Notes: generated by a model not told the origin, from the letters alone. A DNA stretch of 64,000 nt from Hymenobacter gummosus (GCF_003970915.1 NZ_RXOF01000017.1:1-64000); one strand, 5' to 3'; positions 45,677-56,274 are shown, numbered from the stretch's first letter. A program made the numbers and translations.

Positions 45677-46531
45677 TCAGCCAAACAAGATGCCGGGGCC
45701 GCCCAGCGCCAGGCGGGCCACCACCAGCACCACGGCCAGCACCACGACTAAGCCCCAGGCCACGCGGGTTTTCTGCGGCACCGGCACCGTAAACTCGAAC
45801 AGCTCGTTGGCGCTGGCCAGGGCAATGGGGCCCAGGGCCAGCAGCAGCGTCACAAAGCGCAGCTCCTCGTTGATGGTCAACTCGGGGTAGCGGAAGGCGG
45901 CCAGCAACAGCGAGCCGGCCAGCCAGGGCGTGAGCAGCGTGGCCAGCAGCAGGCGGCGGCGCTGCGGGTAGCGCATGAGCGTGCGCGAGTCGTGGCTCTG
46001 CAGAAACAGGGGAGTGGTGAAGTAGCCCAGCACCACGAAGACGAGGCCGAAGAGCACCGCCAGCGCCACCGTCACGCCGTTGCCGGCCAGAAACAGCCAG
46101 GCCGGCACAAACCAGAAGCCCGAGCGGGTAAACGTGTCGGCAATCAGCGCCCCGAAAAACAGGTTGAAGCCGTGCAGCACCAGCCACACCAGGTACTGCT
46201 TCAGCAGGCCCCGCCGCTGCCGGGCGCGCCGCCAGCACCAGAGCCCGGCGCCCACGGCCAGCAGCAGGCAGGCCAGCGGCCCGGCGCTGTACACGGCCAC
46301 CACCGCGTTGCGCCACCAGTCGGCGTCGGCAATGCGAAACTGCACCCGGCCCAGGTGCCAGGCACTCGGAATATGCAGCTGCGCGGCCGTCAGCACCATC
46401 AGCAGGCGCGAGAGGAAATCGGCCGTGAGGTAGGCCAGCACGTACAGGATGGTGGCGTTGAGGGCGGCAATGCGGGTCTTGTCGCCTAAAGTCTGGGAAG
46501 CCTCCAAGGTGGTGGGTTGGGTGAGGGGCAT
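45677..46531 (-). CDS. hypothetical multi-pass membrane protein
   Basis: 284 aa from MPLTQPTTLEASQ. Six or seven hydrophobic helices (ATILYVLAYLTADFL, AVYSAGPLACLLLAVGAG, YLVWLVLHGFNLFFGAL, WLFLAGNGVTVALAVLFGLVFVVL, and a C-terminal helix VAWGLVVVLAVVLVV). A conserved SGFWF and HGFN motif. Resembles Bacteroidota hypothetical membrane proteins; not assigned. Divergent from lepA. Confidence 0.75.
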   Translation of the reverse strand: MPLTQPTTLEASQTLGDKTRIAALNATILYVLAYLTADFLSRLLMVLTAAQLHIPSAWHLGRVQFRIADADWWRNAVVAVYSAGPLACLLLAVGAGLWCWRRARQRRGLLKQYLVWLVLHGFNLFFGALIADTFTRSGFWFVPAWLFLAGNGVTVALAVLFGLVFVVLGYFTTPLFLQSHDSRTLMRYPQRRRLLLATLLTPWLAGSLLLAAFRYPELTINEELRFVTLLLALGPIALASANELFEFTVPVPQKTRVAWGLVVVLAVVLVVARLALGGPGILFG

Positions 46532-46660
46532 GGCGCGGGAACTACGGCTAAAGCTAGCGGGTTGCCCGCGTACCGCCAAGGAGCCAAACCGGCCCACCGG
46601 TAGTTTTTGCGGCCCAAAAACGCTACCTTCGCGGTTGCAACACGCCTTTATACCCGCCGA

Positions 46661-48448
46661 GTGAAGAACATTCGCAACTTCTGCATCATCGCCCACATCG
46701 ACCACGGCAAAAGCACGCTGGCCGACCGCCTGCTGGAATTTACCAGCACCGTGAGTCAGCGCGAGATGCAGGCGCAGCTGCTCGACAACATGGATCTGGA
46801 GCGGGAGCGGGGCATCACCATCAAGAGCCACGCCATCCAGATGCAGTTCCCCTACAAGGGGGAAATGTACACGCTCAACCTCATCGATACCCCCGGCCAC
46901 GTCGACTTCAGCTACGAAGTGTCGCGCTCCATTGCCGCCTGCGAAGGCGCTCTGCTGATCGTCGACGCCTCGCAGGGCATCGAAGCCCAGACGATTTCCA
47001 ACCTGTACCTGGCCATCGGCGCCGACCTGGAAATCATCCCGGTGCTGAATAAAATCGACCTCCCGCACGCCATGCCGGAGGAAGTCACCGACGAAATCGT
47101 GGACCTGATCGGCTGCAAGCCGGAGGATATCATCCACGCCTCGGGCAAGGCCGGCATCGGCATCGAGGCCATCCTGAACGCCATCGTGGAGCGCGTTCCG
47201 GCGCCCAAGGGCGACCCGGAAGCCCCGCTGCAGGCCCTGATTTTCGACTCGGTGTTCAACTCCTACCGCGGCATTGAAGTGCTGTTCCGCATCAAGAACG
47301 GCACCATGCGCAAGGGCGACAAGCTGCGCTTCATTGCCACCGGCAAGGAGTACGGCGCCGACGAAATCGGGGTGCTCAAGCTCAACCAGGAGCCCCGCGA
47401 CGTGGTTTCGGCCGGCGACGTAGGGTACCTGATTTCGGGCATCAAGGAAGCGCGCGAGGTGAAAGTGGGCGACACCATCACCCACGTGGCGCGCCCCACC
47501 AAGGAGCCCATTCACGGCTTCGAGGACGTGAAGCCCATGGTCTTCGCCGGTATCTACCCGGTGGATACGACCGAGTACGAAGAGCTGCGCTCCAGCATGG
47601 AAAAGCTGCAGCTCAACGACGCCTCGCTGGTGTGGGAGCCCGAAACCTCGGCGGCCCTGGGCTTCGGCTTCCGCTGTGGCTTCCTAGGCATGCTGCACAT
47701 GGAAATCGTGCAGGAGCGCCTGGAGCGCGAGTTCAACATGACCGTAATTACCACCGTGCCCTCGGTGCAGTTCCGCGTCACCACGAACCGCGACGAGGAG
47801 CTGATGGTATCGGCCCCGAGCGAAATGCCCGAGCCCAACCTGATCAAGCACATCGAGGAGCCCTTCATCAAGGCCCAGATCATCACCGCGGCCGAGTTTG
47901 TGGGCCCGATCATGACCCTGTGCATGGAGAAGCGCGGCATCATCAAAGGGCAGTCGTACCTGACGTCCGAGCGGGTAGAACTGGGCTTCGAGCTGCCGCT
48001 GTCGGAAATCGTGTTCGACTTCTTCGACAAGCTCAAAACCATTTCGCGCGGCTACGCCTCGCTCGACTACGAGCTGATCGGCTTCCGTCAGTCCGACATG
48101 GTTAAGCTCGACATCATGCTCAACGGCGAGAAGGTCGACGCCTTGTCGGCCATCGTGCACCGCTCCAAGAGCTACGAGTGGGGCAAGCGCCTCTGCGAAA
48201 AGCTCAAGGAGCTGCTGCCGCGCCAGATGTTCGAAATTGCCGTGCAGGCCGCCATCGGGCAGAAAATCGTGGCCCGCGAAACGGTGAAGGCCCTGCGCAA
48301 AAACGTACTGGCCAAGTGCTACGGCGGCGACATTTCGCGTAAGCGCAAGCTGCTCGAAAAGCAGAAGGAGGGCAAGAAGCGGATGCGCCAAGTGGGCTCC
48401 GTGGAAATTCCCCAGGAGGCCTTTTTGGCCGTGCTTAAGATTGATTAA
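46661..48448 (+). CDS. lepA: elongation factor 4 (ribosome back-translocase)
   Basis: 595 aa from GTG 46661, the usual LepA length. GTPase motifs: AHIDHGKST (about 10-18), DTPGH (about 76-80), NKID (about 130-133). The C-terminal LepA-specific domain ends [17 protein letters not shown], the family hallmark. Promotes back-translocation of ribosomes under stress. A TACCTTCG box lies at 46624-46631. A terminator follows. Confidence 0.97.
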   Translation: MKNIRNFCIIAHIDHGKSTLADRLLEFTSTVSQREMQAQLLDNMDLERERGITIKSHAIQMQFPYKGEMYTLNLIDTPGHVDFSYEVSRSIAACEGALLIVDASQGIEAQTISNLYLAIGADLEIIPVLNKIDLPHAMPEEVTDEIVDLIGCKPEDIIHASGKAGIGIEAILNAIVERVPAPKGDPEAPLQALIFDSVFNSYRGIEVLFRIKNGTMRKGDKLRFIATGKEYGADEIGVLKLNQEPRDVVSAGDVGYLISGIKEAREVKVGDTITHVARPTKEPIHGFEDVKPMVFAGIYPVDTTEYEELRSSMEKLQLNDASLVWEPETSAALGFGFRCGFLGMLHMEIVQERLEREFNMTVITTVPSVQFRVTTNRDEELMVSAPSEMPEPNLIKHIEEPFIKAQIITAAEFVGPIMTLCMEKRGIIKGQSYLTSERVELGFELPLSEIVFDFFDKLKTISRGYASLDYELIGFRQSDMVKLDIMLNGEKVDALSAIVHRSKSYEWGKRLCEKLKELLPRQMFEIAVQAAIGQKIVARETVKALRKNVLAKCYGGDISRKRKLLEKQKEGKKRMRQVGSVEIPQEAFLAVLKID

Positions 48449-48455
48449 TGAAGAA

Positions 48456-48485
48456 GGGGGCGGCTCACCAGAGCCGCCCCCTTTT
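48456..48485. terminator. terminator after lepA
   Basis: GGGGGCGGCT / AGCCGCCCCC stem, six-base loop, then TTTT, 8 nt after the stop. Confidence 0.92.
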
Positions 48486-48508
48486 AGTTGCTGCTAGCCG
48501 AGCGGCAA

Positions 48509-48919
48509 TTAGTACGTGGGGTTGACCACGCCAGCACCCGCGGCGGCACCTTCAACCGGGCCTACGTAGCGGACATCGGAGGAAAAGCCCAGGTACGGAA
48601 TGTAGATGAACCCGAAGAAAATCATGGCCAGGTAGCTCCCAATACCGGTTTTGCCATAAGCTTTGCACAGGCTCACATACAGCGTAATGAGAAAGTAGAT
48701 GTTGACGAAGGGAACGAACATCCATATGATCTTCCACGTCTCGCGCCCCACGATTTCGTGCATCACGATGATGTTGTAGATCGGAATGATGGCGGCCCAG
48801 CCGGGCTTGCCGGCCTTCTCAAACATCTTCCACATGCCCGCCACCACCAAAACCAGAATGGCCAGGTACACGAGCCCAAAGATGCCAGCGAAAATTCCTC
48901 CTGCGGCGTTGTCTTCCAT
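48509..48919 (-). CDS. DUF5684-like small membrane protein
   Basis: 136 aa from MEDNAAGGIF. Three or four hydrophobic helices with conserved MFEKAGKPGWAAIIPIYNIIV and IGSYLAMIFFGFIYIPYLGF, a pattern typical of DUF5684/DUF805-type inner-membrane proteins often annotated near signal peptidase. Function unknown. It is convergent with lepA and stands alone. Confidence 0.85.
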   Translation of the reverse strand: MEDNAAGGIFAGIFGLVYLAILVLVVAGMWKMFEKAGKPGWAAIIPIYNIIVMHEIVGRETWKIIWMFVPFVNIYFLITLYVSLCKAYGKTGIGSYLAMIFFGFIYIPYLGFSSDVRYVGPVEGAAAGAGVVNPTY

Positions 48920-49078
48920 AATACTAGCGAACTGAAAAAGTGTGAAATGGTTGAGGTTCGCTGCAATATAGAACTTCCCATATAAGCACAATGCCGCTAC
49001 TTAAAATCATAGAACTGAGTACCTTCTTTCTTCCTTCATGCAATTCTTGCAAAAGCGCTGTGTGATAAACCCCAGACC

Positions 49079-49246
49079 ATGAACGACGCGCTGACCAAGA
49101 ACTGCACGAGCGAAACCCAACTCGAAAAAATCCGCCGCGGCCAGGAGCTGCGCTTCCGCTGGCGCGACGACTGGCCCGTCATGGAACAGGCCATCCTGAA
49201 AGCCGGCCGCGAAGCCATTGCCCGCAACTCTGAACGAAACTCTTAA
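49079..49246 (+). CDS. 55-aa small protein upstream of folD
   Basis: ATG 49079 to TAA 49246. [18 protein letters not shown] then [19 protein letters not shown], helical and basic, with one Cys. No signal or membrane segment. It lies 29 bp upstream of folD in the same direction, so it is probably co-transcribed. Codon use is GC-rich with NNC/NNG endings as in neighbours, supporting real coding. Family not recognised. Confidence 0.6.
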   Translation: MNDALTKNCTSETQLEKIRRGQELRFRWRDDWPVMEQAILKAGREAIARNSERNS

Positions 49247-49275
49247 TCCAAACGCGTCCGAACCGGAATAACCGC

Positions 49276-50187
49276 ATGACCACTGCTCCCGAAGCCACGA
49301 CCTACAAGCTCATCGACGGCAAGCAGACCGCCGAGAACATCAAGCAGGAAATTGCCGCCGAAGTAGCCGCCCGCAAAGAAGCCGGCCAGAAAGTGCCCCA
49401 CCTGGCGGCCATCCTCGTCGGCCACGACGGCGGCTCCGAAACCTACGTGCGCAACAAAGTGCTGGCCTGCGAAGCCGTGGGTTTCGGCTCCACGCTGCTG
49501 CGCTTTGAAAGCGACATTACCGAGGCCGAGCTGCTCCAGCAGGTCGACGATTTGAACAACGACCCGGAAATCGACGGCTTCATCGTGCAGCTGCCGCTGC
49601 CCAAGCACATCAACCCCGACAAGGTCATCGAGGCCATCAAGCCCGAGAAGGACGTCGACGGTTTCCACCCGATGAACATCGGCCGGATGGTGGCCGGCCT
49701 GCCCGCCCTGCTGCCCGCTACGCCCTCGGGCATCGTGGAGCTGCTGCGCCGCTACGAGCTGCCCACCGACGGCAAGCACTGCGTGGTAATCGGTCGTTCC
49801 AATATCGTAGGGACGCCCGTTAGCATATTGCTGGCTAAGAACTTGGAGCCTGGCAACTGCACCGTTACTTTATGCCACTCGCGCACCCAGGATCTGCCCA
49901 GCATCACCCGCACGGCCGACATCCTGGTAGCCGCCATCGGCCGGCCCGGCTTCGTCACGGCCGACATGGTGAAGCCCGGCGCCGTGGTTATCGACGTGGG
50001 CACCACCCGCGTGGAAGACGCCAGCAAGAAGGCCGGCTGGGCCCTGCGCGGCGACGTGGACTTTGCCGGCGTGGCCCCGCTGTGCTCCTACATCACGCCG
50101 GTGCCTGGCGGCGTCGGCCCCATGACCATTGCCATGCTGCTGCTCAACACCCTGCGCGCGGCCAAGGGCGAGGTGTACCCGCGCTAA
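49276..50187 (+). CDS. folD: bifunctional methylenetetrahydrofolate dehydrogenase/cyclohydrolase
   Basis: 303 aa. Motifs: [14 protein letters not shown] (with the catalytic Lys), [26 protein letters not shown] (NADP binding) and [15 protein letters not shown]. Interconverts 5,10-methylene-, methenyl- and 10-formyl-tetrahydrofolate for one-carbon supply. Length and motif order are standard. Confidence 0.97.
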   Translation: MTTAPEATTYKLIDGKQTAENIKQEIAAEVAARKEAGQKVPHLAAILVGHDGGSETYVRNKVLACEAVGFGSTLLRFESDITEAELLQQVDDLNNDPEIDGFIVQLPLPKHINPDKVIEAIKPEKDVDGFHPMNIGRMVAGLPALLPATPSGIVELLRRYELPTDGKHCVVIGRSNIVGTPVSILLAKNLEPGNCTVTLCHSRTQDLPSITRTADILVAAIGRPGFVTADMVKPGAVVIDVGTTRVEDASKKAGWALRGDVDFAGVAPLCSYITPVPGGVGPMTIAMLLLNTLRAAKGEVYPR

Positions 50188-50238
50188 CGGCCCGGGCGGC
50201 CCCGGAATTAGGCAATCCGGGCCGCGTGTGCTATTTTT

Positions 50239-50312
50239 AAGGTCGGGCCGCTGGCAGGCCGGAGGAACCCTAAAGCGGGGAAACTCCGTTTACCACGCGG
50301 CCCGGCCTTTTT
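50239..50312 (+). terminator. large structured stem-loop with T tract between folD and queE
   Basis: A 13-bp stem (50239-50251 with 50297-50309, AAGGTCGGGCCGC, one G-U) encloses a 45-nt head with its own pairs (TGG/CCA, CGGAG/CTCCG) and facing GAA/GAAA internal loops, then TTTTT. It can act as the folD terminator, but the elaborate head suggests a structured RNA or an attenuator of queE. No SRP RNA or preQ1 riboswitch motif matches. Confidence 0.6.
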
Positions 50313-50313
50313 C

Positions 50314-50979
50314 TTGCCCTACGTTTCCGCTTTGCTTTACCCGCTGCCCACCCTGTTGCCGTCCAATTCTGCCGCTGCCCCCGCCGCCCTGCCGGTGATG
50401 GAGCAGTTTTACACCATTCAGGGGGAAGGAGCCAACGCCGGCCGCGCCGCGTACTTTATCCGCCTGGGCGGCTGCGACGTGGGCTGCCACTGGTGCGACG
50501 TCAAAGAATCGTGGGACGCGGGGGCGCACCCCAGGCTGAGCATTGCAAGCCTGGTAGAAGCCGCTGCGGCGCACCCGGGCCGCAACGTTGTCATTACCGG
50601 CGGCGAGCCGCTGATGTACGACCTGGGCCCGCTCACCGAGGCCCTGCACGCGGCCGGAATGCAGACCTGGATGGAAACCTCGGGCGCCCACCCGCTCTCG
50701 GGCCAGTGGGATTGGATCTGCGTCTCGCCCAAGAAATTCAAGGCCCCGCTGCCCGAGGTGCTGCGCAATGCCCACGAGCTGAAAGTCGTTGTGTTCAACA
50801 AGAGCGACTTCGCCTGGGCCGAGCAGCACGCCGCGCAGGTCGGGCCTGAGTGCCGCCTGTTCCTGCAGCCCGAGTGGGGCAAGGCCGCCCAGGTCACGCC
50901 GCTGATTATCGATTACGTCAAGCAGCACCCGCGCTGGCAGGTGTCGTTGCAGACGCACAAGTACCTCGACATTCCCTAG
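50314..50979 (+). CDS. queE: 7-carboxy-7-deazaguanine synthase
   Basis: Radical-SAM enzyme of queuosine (preQ0) synthesis, converting carboxytetrahydropterin. The cluster motif is C-x3-C-x2-C in GGCDVGCHWCDVK, with FYTIQGEGANAGRAAYF before it and GGEPLMYD after, both QueE hallmarks. Start uncertain: TTG 50314 directly abuts the T tract; TTG 50356 or ATG 50398 (MEQFYTIQ) are alternatives, the last giving 193 aa. Followed 10 bp later by the PorE-like gene. Confidence 0.93.
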   Translation: MPYVSALLYPLPTLLPSNSAAAPAALPVMEQFYTIQGEGANAGRAAYFIRLGGCDVGCHWCDVKESWDAGAHPRLSIASLVEAAAAHPGRNVVITGGEPLMYDLGPLTEALHAAGMQTWMETSGAHPLSGQWDWICVSPKKFKAPLPEVLRNAHELKVVVFNKSDFAWAEQHAAQVGPECRLFLQPEWGKAAQVTPLIIDYVKQHPRWQVSLQTHKYLDIP

Positions 50980-50989
50980 CCGCTCCTCT

Positions 50990-52930
50990 ATGCGCCGCGT
51001 GTTGCTGCCCTTGCTGGTCGTAGCTGCGGGCTACCTGCTGCCCGTGCAGCCGGCAGCCGCGCAGGCCAAAGTCCCGATTACCAACACCAAAGCCAAGAAC
51101 CTCTGGGAGAAAGCGCAGCAACAGGAGAAAGACCGGGAGTTCGGCAAGGCCATCGAAACGCTCAGCCAGCTCAACCAGAAATTTCCCTCGCTGGGGGAGC
51201 CGTTTCTGCTGAAAGGCAAGCTGCACAAGGCCATGGGCGAGATGCGCCCGGCCTACGAAGCCTACCGGCAAGGCGTTGAGAAGATGCCCTTTGACCCCGG
51301 GCGGATGAATGATTACTTCACCCTCGGGGAGCTGGCCCTCGGCTTCGGCGAATACCAGCCGGCGCTGGAGGCTTACCAGAAGTTTCTGAAGGTGGCGCCC
51401 AAGGGGCAGCGCTACATTCCGCGGGCTCAGCAGCAGGTGCTCAACTGCGAGTTTGCCCTCAAAGCCATGCAGAGCCCGGTGGGCAAGGCCCCCGAGCGGC
51501 TCGGCGCCCCGCTCAATACCTTCCGCTTCCAGTACTTCCCCGCCGTCACGGCCGACAACCGCTTCCTGGTCTACACCGCCCGCAAAACCGGCGAGTCCGA
51601 CGAGGACATCGTGGTCAGCCGCATCGACAAAGAGGGCGCCTTCGGGGAGCCGCAGCTGATTTCCTCGGCCATCAACTCGCAGTTCAACGAGGGCGCCGGC
51701 ACCATCTCGGGCGACGGGAAGACCCTGGTATTCGCCTCCTGCGACCGGCCCGGCGCCGTCGGCAACTGCGACCTGTACATCTCGCGGCGCACCGGCAACT
51801 CGTGGAGCAAGCCGCGCAACCTGGGCCGCAACGTCAACTCCGTGGCCTGGGACTCGCAGCCCACCCTGTCGGCCGACGGGCGCACCTTGTACTTCACCTC
51901 TGACCGGCGCGGCGGCCAGGGGTTGGAAGACATTTACGTGACCACCCTGCAGGCCGATGGTACCTGGAGCCTGGCCCGCAACCTGGGGGCGCCCGTCAAT
52001 ACCGCCGGCAAGGATATGGCCCCGTTCATCCACGCCAGCGGCACCACGCTCTACTACGTCTCCGACGGCATGGTGGGCATGGGCGGCCTCGACGTGTACC
52101 GCAGCATCCTGGAGAAGGATAAGTGGGCCGCCCCGAGCAACCTGGGCTACCCGCTCAATACCTTCGAGAACGAAGCCTCCCTGTTTATCAGCTCCGACAA
52201 CCGCCGGGGCTTCTGCTCCCGCACCCGGCCCGCCGAGGCCGCCGTGCCCGAGCGCGACCGGCCGGTGGAGCTGTTCAGCTTCGAGGTGCCGGCGGCCATC
52301 CGCTCCCAGGAGCAGAGCACCTACACCCAGGGCCGCGTGTTCGACGCCGTCACCAAAAAGCCCCTGCAGGCCGACGTGCAGCTCTACGACCTGAAGACCG
52401 ACGAGCTGGTGCAGGGCGTGCTCAGCGACCCGGAAAGCGGTGAATACACCGTGGTGCTCAACGAAGGCCACCAGTACGGCATGTACGCCGTGGCCGACAA
52501 GTACCTCATGCGCAGCCTGAACTTCGACTACTCTGACAAGCGCAGCTTCGACCCGCTCACGCTCGACATCTACCTGGAGCCCGTGCGCGCCGGCCGCGCC
52601 ATCGTGCTGAACAACCTCTTCTTCGACTCCAAGCAGTACGCCCTCAAGCCCACCTCCCGTACCGAGCTCAACCGCCTGATTAAGTTTATGAGCCAGTACC
52701 CTGACGTTCAGGTGGAAATTTCGGGCCACACCGACGACGTGGGTACCGACGACGACAACATGGTGCTGTCGAAGAACCGGGCCAAATCGGTGTACGATTA
52801 CCTCACCCAGCACGGGGTGAAGGCCGAGCGGCTGCGCTTCCGCGGCTACGGCGAGACCAAGCCCCTGGTGGCAAACGACTCCGACGAGCACCGGCAGCAA
52901 AACCGCCGCATCGAGTTCCGGATTCTGTAG
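50990..52930 (+). CDS. PorE-like outer-membrane protein (TPR, propeller, CRD, OmpA)
   Basis: 646 aa: signal peptide (cut after PAAAQ), TPR repeats (about 30-150), a WD40/PD40-like beta-propeller (about 175-430, repeated PTLSADGRTLYFTSDRRGG), a carboxypeptidase-regulatory-like domain (about 440-515, GRVFDAVTKKPLQADVQLYD), and an OmpA peptidoglycan-binding domain (about 535-646, ISGHTDDVGTDDDN, NRRIEFRIL). This is the architecture of PorE, a type IX secretion accessory that ties the machine to peptidoglycan; many Bacteroidota carry several paralogues, so the T9SS role is inferred. Confidence 0.88.
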   Translation: MRRVLLPLLVVAAGYLLPVQPAAAQAKVPITNTKAKNLWEKAQQQEKDREFGKAIETLSQLNQKFPSLGEPFLLKGKLHKAMGEMRPAYEAYRQGVEKMPFDPGRMNDYFTLGELALGFGEYQPALEAYQKFLKVAPKGQRYIPRAQQQVLNCEFALKAMQSPVGKAPERLGAPLNTFRFQYFPAVTADNRFLVYTARKTGESDEDIVVSRIDKEGAFGEPQLISSAINSQFNEGAGTISGDGKTLVFASCDRPGAVGNCDLYISRRTGNSWSKPRNLGRNVNSVAWDSQPTLSADGRTLYFTSDRRGGQGLEDIYVTTLQADGTWSLARNLGAPVNTAGKDMAPFIHASGTTLYYVSDGMVGMGGLDVYRSILEKDKWAAPSNLGYPLNTFENEASLFISSDNRRGFCSRTRPAEAAVPERDRPVELFSFEVPAAIRSQEQSTYTQGRVFDAVTKKPLQADVQLYDLKTDELVQGVLSDPESGEYTVVLNEGHQYGMYAVADKYLMRSLNFDYSDKRSFDPLTLDIYLEPVRAGRAIVLNNLFFDSKQYALKPTSRTELNRLIKFMSQYPDVQVEISGHTDDVGTDDDNMVLSKNRAKSVYDYLTQHGVKAERLRFRGYGETKPLVANDSDEHRQQNRRIEFRIL

Positions 52931-52952
52931 TCCGACCCCGCCTTTTCGGCCC

Positions 52953-53001
52953 GTCCAATGGCCCGTCATTGACCTAATGACGGGCCGTTGGACTTTTTTT
53001 T
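52953..53001 (+). terminator. terminator after the PorE-like gene
   Basis: Two-part stem GTCCAA.GGCCCGTCAT / ATGACGGGCC.TTGGAC followed by T8, 22 nt past the stop. Confidence 0.92.
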
Positions 53002-53252
53002 GTGCTATATCTGCGCTTGGTGGGGTGAGTGATATTGATAAGACAATCAGAGTTTTGTGGGTATTTAATGGAAGTATTCTTATAGAATAGTTACAAAATT
53101 TCTTTTTGGAATTTCATTTTCCTTCTCTCACATTTGGACCGGACCCCAAGCAGTTCCCGGCCCGCTTTCGGCGCGCTGGATACAGGGGCCCGCCGCGTGT
53201 CTTTTCCACTTAAACCTTTCCAACCATTGTCCAACCTCCACACTCCCGTCCC
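53002..53252. other. AT-rich non-coding leader of the small paralogue pair
   Basis: No gene seen. Clearly AT-richer than its surroundings up to about 53130 (TTCTTATAGAATAGTTACAA and similar), so likely promoter DNA for the gene at 53253. No clear TAnnTTTG box. Confidence 0.45.
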
Positions 53253-53618
53253 ATGAAAAAGCTCCTTTCCCTGGCTGTTCTGGCCGTTGGGCTGCAAGGC
53301 GTAGCCGCCGCCTCCGACCCCGAAACGGATAAACTGAACACCCGGGCCACCGCGCTGACGCGGGCCATGACCAGCAAGATGCAGCTCGACGAGGGCCAGT
53401 ACCTCCGCCTGAAGTCGCTCAATCTGCGCATGCTGGAAACCATGGAAGACCTCAAAGTGCGCTTCGCCGCCGACCCCGAAATCCGGGACATGCGCATGGC
53501 CGAAGCCCAGACGAGCTACCACATGGAACTGGCCCTGATGCTGCGCCCCTCGCAACTGACGGCTTATAAGCAAAGTCAGGAAAGCATGACCGCCCTGGGC
53601 CTGCCCGGCACCCGGTAA
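53253..53618 (+). CDS. small exported helical protein, paralogue 1
   Basis: 121 aa with a signal peptide (MKKLLSLAVLAVG, cut after AAAS). The mature part is helical: LNTRATALTRAMTSKMQLDE, YLRLKSLNLRMLETMEDLK, LMLRPSQLTAYKQ. The pattern of periodic Leu with a QL-TAY element resembles Spy/CpxP-like LTxxQ periplasmic proteins. The next gene is a paralogue. Function unknown. Confidence 0.75.
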   Translation: MKKLLSLAVLAVGLQGVAAASDPETDKLNTRATALTRAMTSKMQLDEGQYLRLKSLNLRMLETMEDLKVRFAADPEIRDMRMAEAQTSYHMELALMLRPSQLTAYKQSQESMTALGLPGTR

Positions 53619-53632
53619 TGCTGCCCCGCACG

Positions 53633-53664
53633 CGCCCCCGTCGCCGCTCACATCGGCGGGGGCG
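53633..53664 (+). terminator. hairpin between the two small paralogues
   Basis: CGCCCCCG-TCG-CCG / CGG-CGGGGGCG stem with a bulge, 15 nt after the first stop; no T tract, so leaky or a processing site. Confidence 0.5.
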
Positions 53665-53712
53665 TCGTGCCTGCCGCAACCTTGATCATTCCTAACCTCC
53701 ACTACCACCGCC

Positions 53713-54069
53713 ATGAACAGACTATTTCTGTCAGCTGCCATGCTGACGTACTCGCTGTCGGCTAGCGCCGGCCAGGAACCCACCTTGAACGACCGGGCCA
53801 CCACGCTCACCCAGCAGCTGGCCCACAAAGTACCGCTGAACGAAGCCCAGTTCGTGAAGGTGCGCCGGCTCAATCTGCAGCTGCTGACGGCCACCACCGA
53901 CCTGCAAGCCCAGTTTGCCAACGACCCGGCCACCCTCGACCAGCGCCTGGCCGAGCTGCAGGACAACTACGACTGGGACATGGCCGCCATCCTCTGGCCC
54001 CGCCAGCAGCTGGCCTACCGCCAGTACCGCAGCAACATGACGGCCATGGACGCGCCCACCGCGCGCTAA
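53713..54069 (+). CDS. small exported helical protein, paralogue 2
   Basis: 118 aa, signal peptide cut after SASAG. LNDRATTLTQQLAHKVPLNEAQ, RRLNLQLLTATTDLQ, ILWPRQQLAYRQYRSNMTAM align with the preceding protein end to end (RAT.LT; RLNL..L; Q.LAY). Tandem duplication, 94 bp apart. Likely periplasmic. No function proposed. Confidence 0.75.
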   Translation: MNRLFLSAAMLTYSLSASAGQEPTLNDRATTLTQQLAHKVPLNEAQFVKVRRLNLQLLTATTDLQAQFANDPATLDQRLAELQDNYDWDMAAILWPRQQLAYRQYRSNMTAMDAPTAR

Positions 54070-54094
54070 GCCCGCCCCAGCACCACAAAACGCC

Positions 54095-54134
54095 ATTCAC
54101 TCACTCACTCACTCACTGCGCGCATTCACTCACC
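54095..54134 (+). repeat. TCAC microsatellite
   Basis: Five to six head-to-tail TCAC units from 54097, then GCGCGC and ATTCACTCACC. Non-coding, between the paralogue gene and the gltA terminator. Confidence 0.85.
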
Positions 54135-54153
54135 TGCGCCTTATTCCAAACGC

Positions 54154-54187
54154 AAAAACGCCAGCCTTTGTGGGGCTGGCGTTTTTT
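54154..54187. terminator. terminator after gltA and the small paralogues
   Basis: AAAAACGCCAGCC / GGCTGGCGTTTTT stem with A and T tracts on opposite sides, so it can serve both convergent transcripts. Confidence 0.9.
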
Positions 54188-54207
54188 ATTGGGGCAGCGG
54201 AGGCGGA

Positions 54208-55500
<1,293 letters not shown>

Positions 55501-55809
55501 TACAAACTGATTAGTGGACAGGGAGTGGGTGGCGTGTGGGGCGAAGTACGGCATTAGCGCCGTGCCCTGCAACCCGGCGGCGAGTTTGCACCGGGCCAGG
55601 TGTAGTACAAATGAAGCCCGGCCGTTGTTTGGAGTTGAAAGTCAGTGGGTAAGAAGGTGGGGCTGTAGCCGGGTTAATTAATTTTAAGCTCAGCAGAAGA
55701 ACGGCTGCCCGGCTGGCTGTTAGATTAAATATTATTAATAATAGTAATGCTGTTAAAAAGTGAAGTTAGGCTGTTTATTTTCGCACCTCAACCATTTTGT
55801 ACTCCAATT
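55501..55809. other. divergent promoter region of gltA and the DUF2147 gene
   Basis: 309 bp without a gene. The right two-thirds is AT-rich. TATTTTCG at 55776-55783 matches TAnnTTTG at 7 of 8 positions and lies 27 bp before the DUF2147 ATG; it also argues against a start at 55747. Confidence 0.5.
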
Positions 55810-56265
55810 ATGAAACGCATTGGACAATTTCTGCTCACCGCCCTGCTGCTGGCGCTGGCCACGACCCTAGCCCGGGCCAATAACCCCGATGCCGTGTTGG
55901 GCGTGTGGAAGAACGGCGAAGGCACGGGCATGGTACAGATTTACAAGCGTGGCGACAAGTACTTCGGCCGGGTGGTCTGGCTGAAAGTGCCCAACAACCC
56001 CGATGGCACCCCGCGCACCGACGTAAACAACCCCGAAGAGAAACTGCGCACCCGCCCGCTCAAAGGGCTGGAAAACCTGCGCAACTTCGTCTACAAGGGC
56101 GAAAACGTGTGGGAAGAAGGGCAGGTGTATGACCCCAAGACCGGCAACGATTACAGCTGCGAAATGAAGCTCGTGGACGCCAACACCCTGGAAGTGCGCG
56201 GCTACATCGGCGTGTCCTTGTTTGGGCGCACCGACGTGTGGAAGCGCCAGGTCAAGAAAAGCTAA
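55810..56265 (+). CDS. DUF2147 family exported protein
   Basis: 151 aa from MKRIGQFLL, signal peptide cut after ARAN. DUF2147 pattern: AVLGVWKNGEGTGMVQIYK, YFGRVVWLK, GENVWEEGQVYDPKTGNDYSC, LEVRGYIGVSLFGRTDVWKR. A lipocalin-like beta barrel found in Gram-negative periplasm, function unknown; in some bacteria linked to envelope stress. Followed 10 bp later by a barrel protein gene. Confidence 0.92.
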   Translation: MKRIGQFLLTALLLALATTLARANNPDAVLGVWKNGEGTGMVQIYKRGDKYFGRVVWLKVPNNPDGTPRTDVNNPEEKLRTRPLKGLENLRNFVYKGENVWEEGQVYDPKTGNDYSCEMKLVDANTLEVRGYIGVSLFGRTDVWKRQVKKS

Positions 56266-56274
56266 GCCCCAGCC

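Noticed and set aside
45677-47515. 612-codon minus-strand frame spanning a membrane protein and the lepA region
   Set aside because: Its N-terminal two-thirds is the reverse shadow of lepA; the real gene starts at 46531.
50220-50312. SRP (4.5S) RNA or preQ1 riboswitch between folD and queE
   Set aside because: The conserved SRP GGAAGG...AGCAG motif is absent and the preQ1-I pseudoknot core is not present.
54095-54134. TCAC microsatellite as a phase-variation switch
   Set aside because: It lies downstream of the gene, outside any coding or promoter position, so slippage would have no obvious effect.
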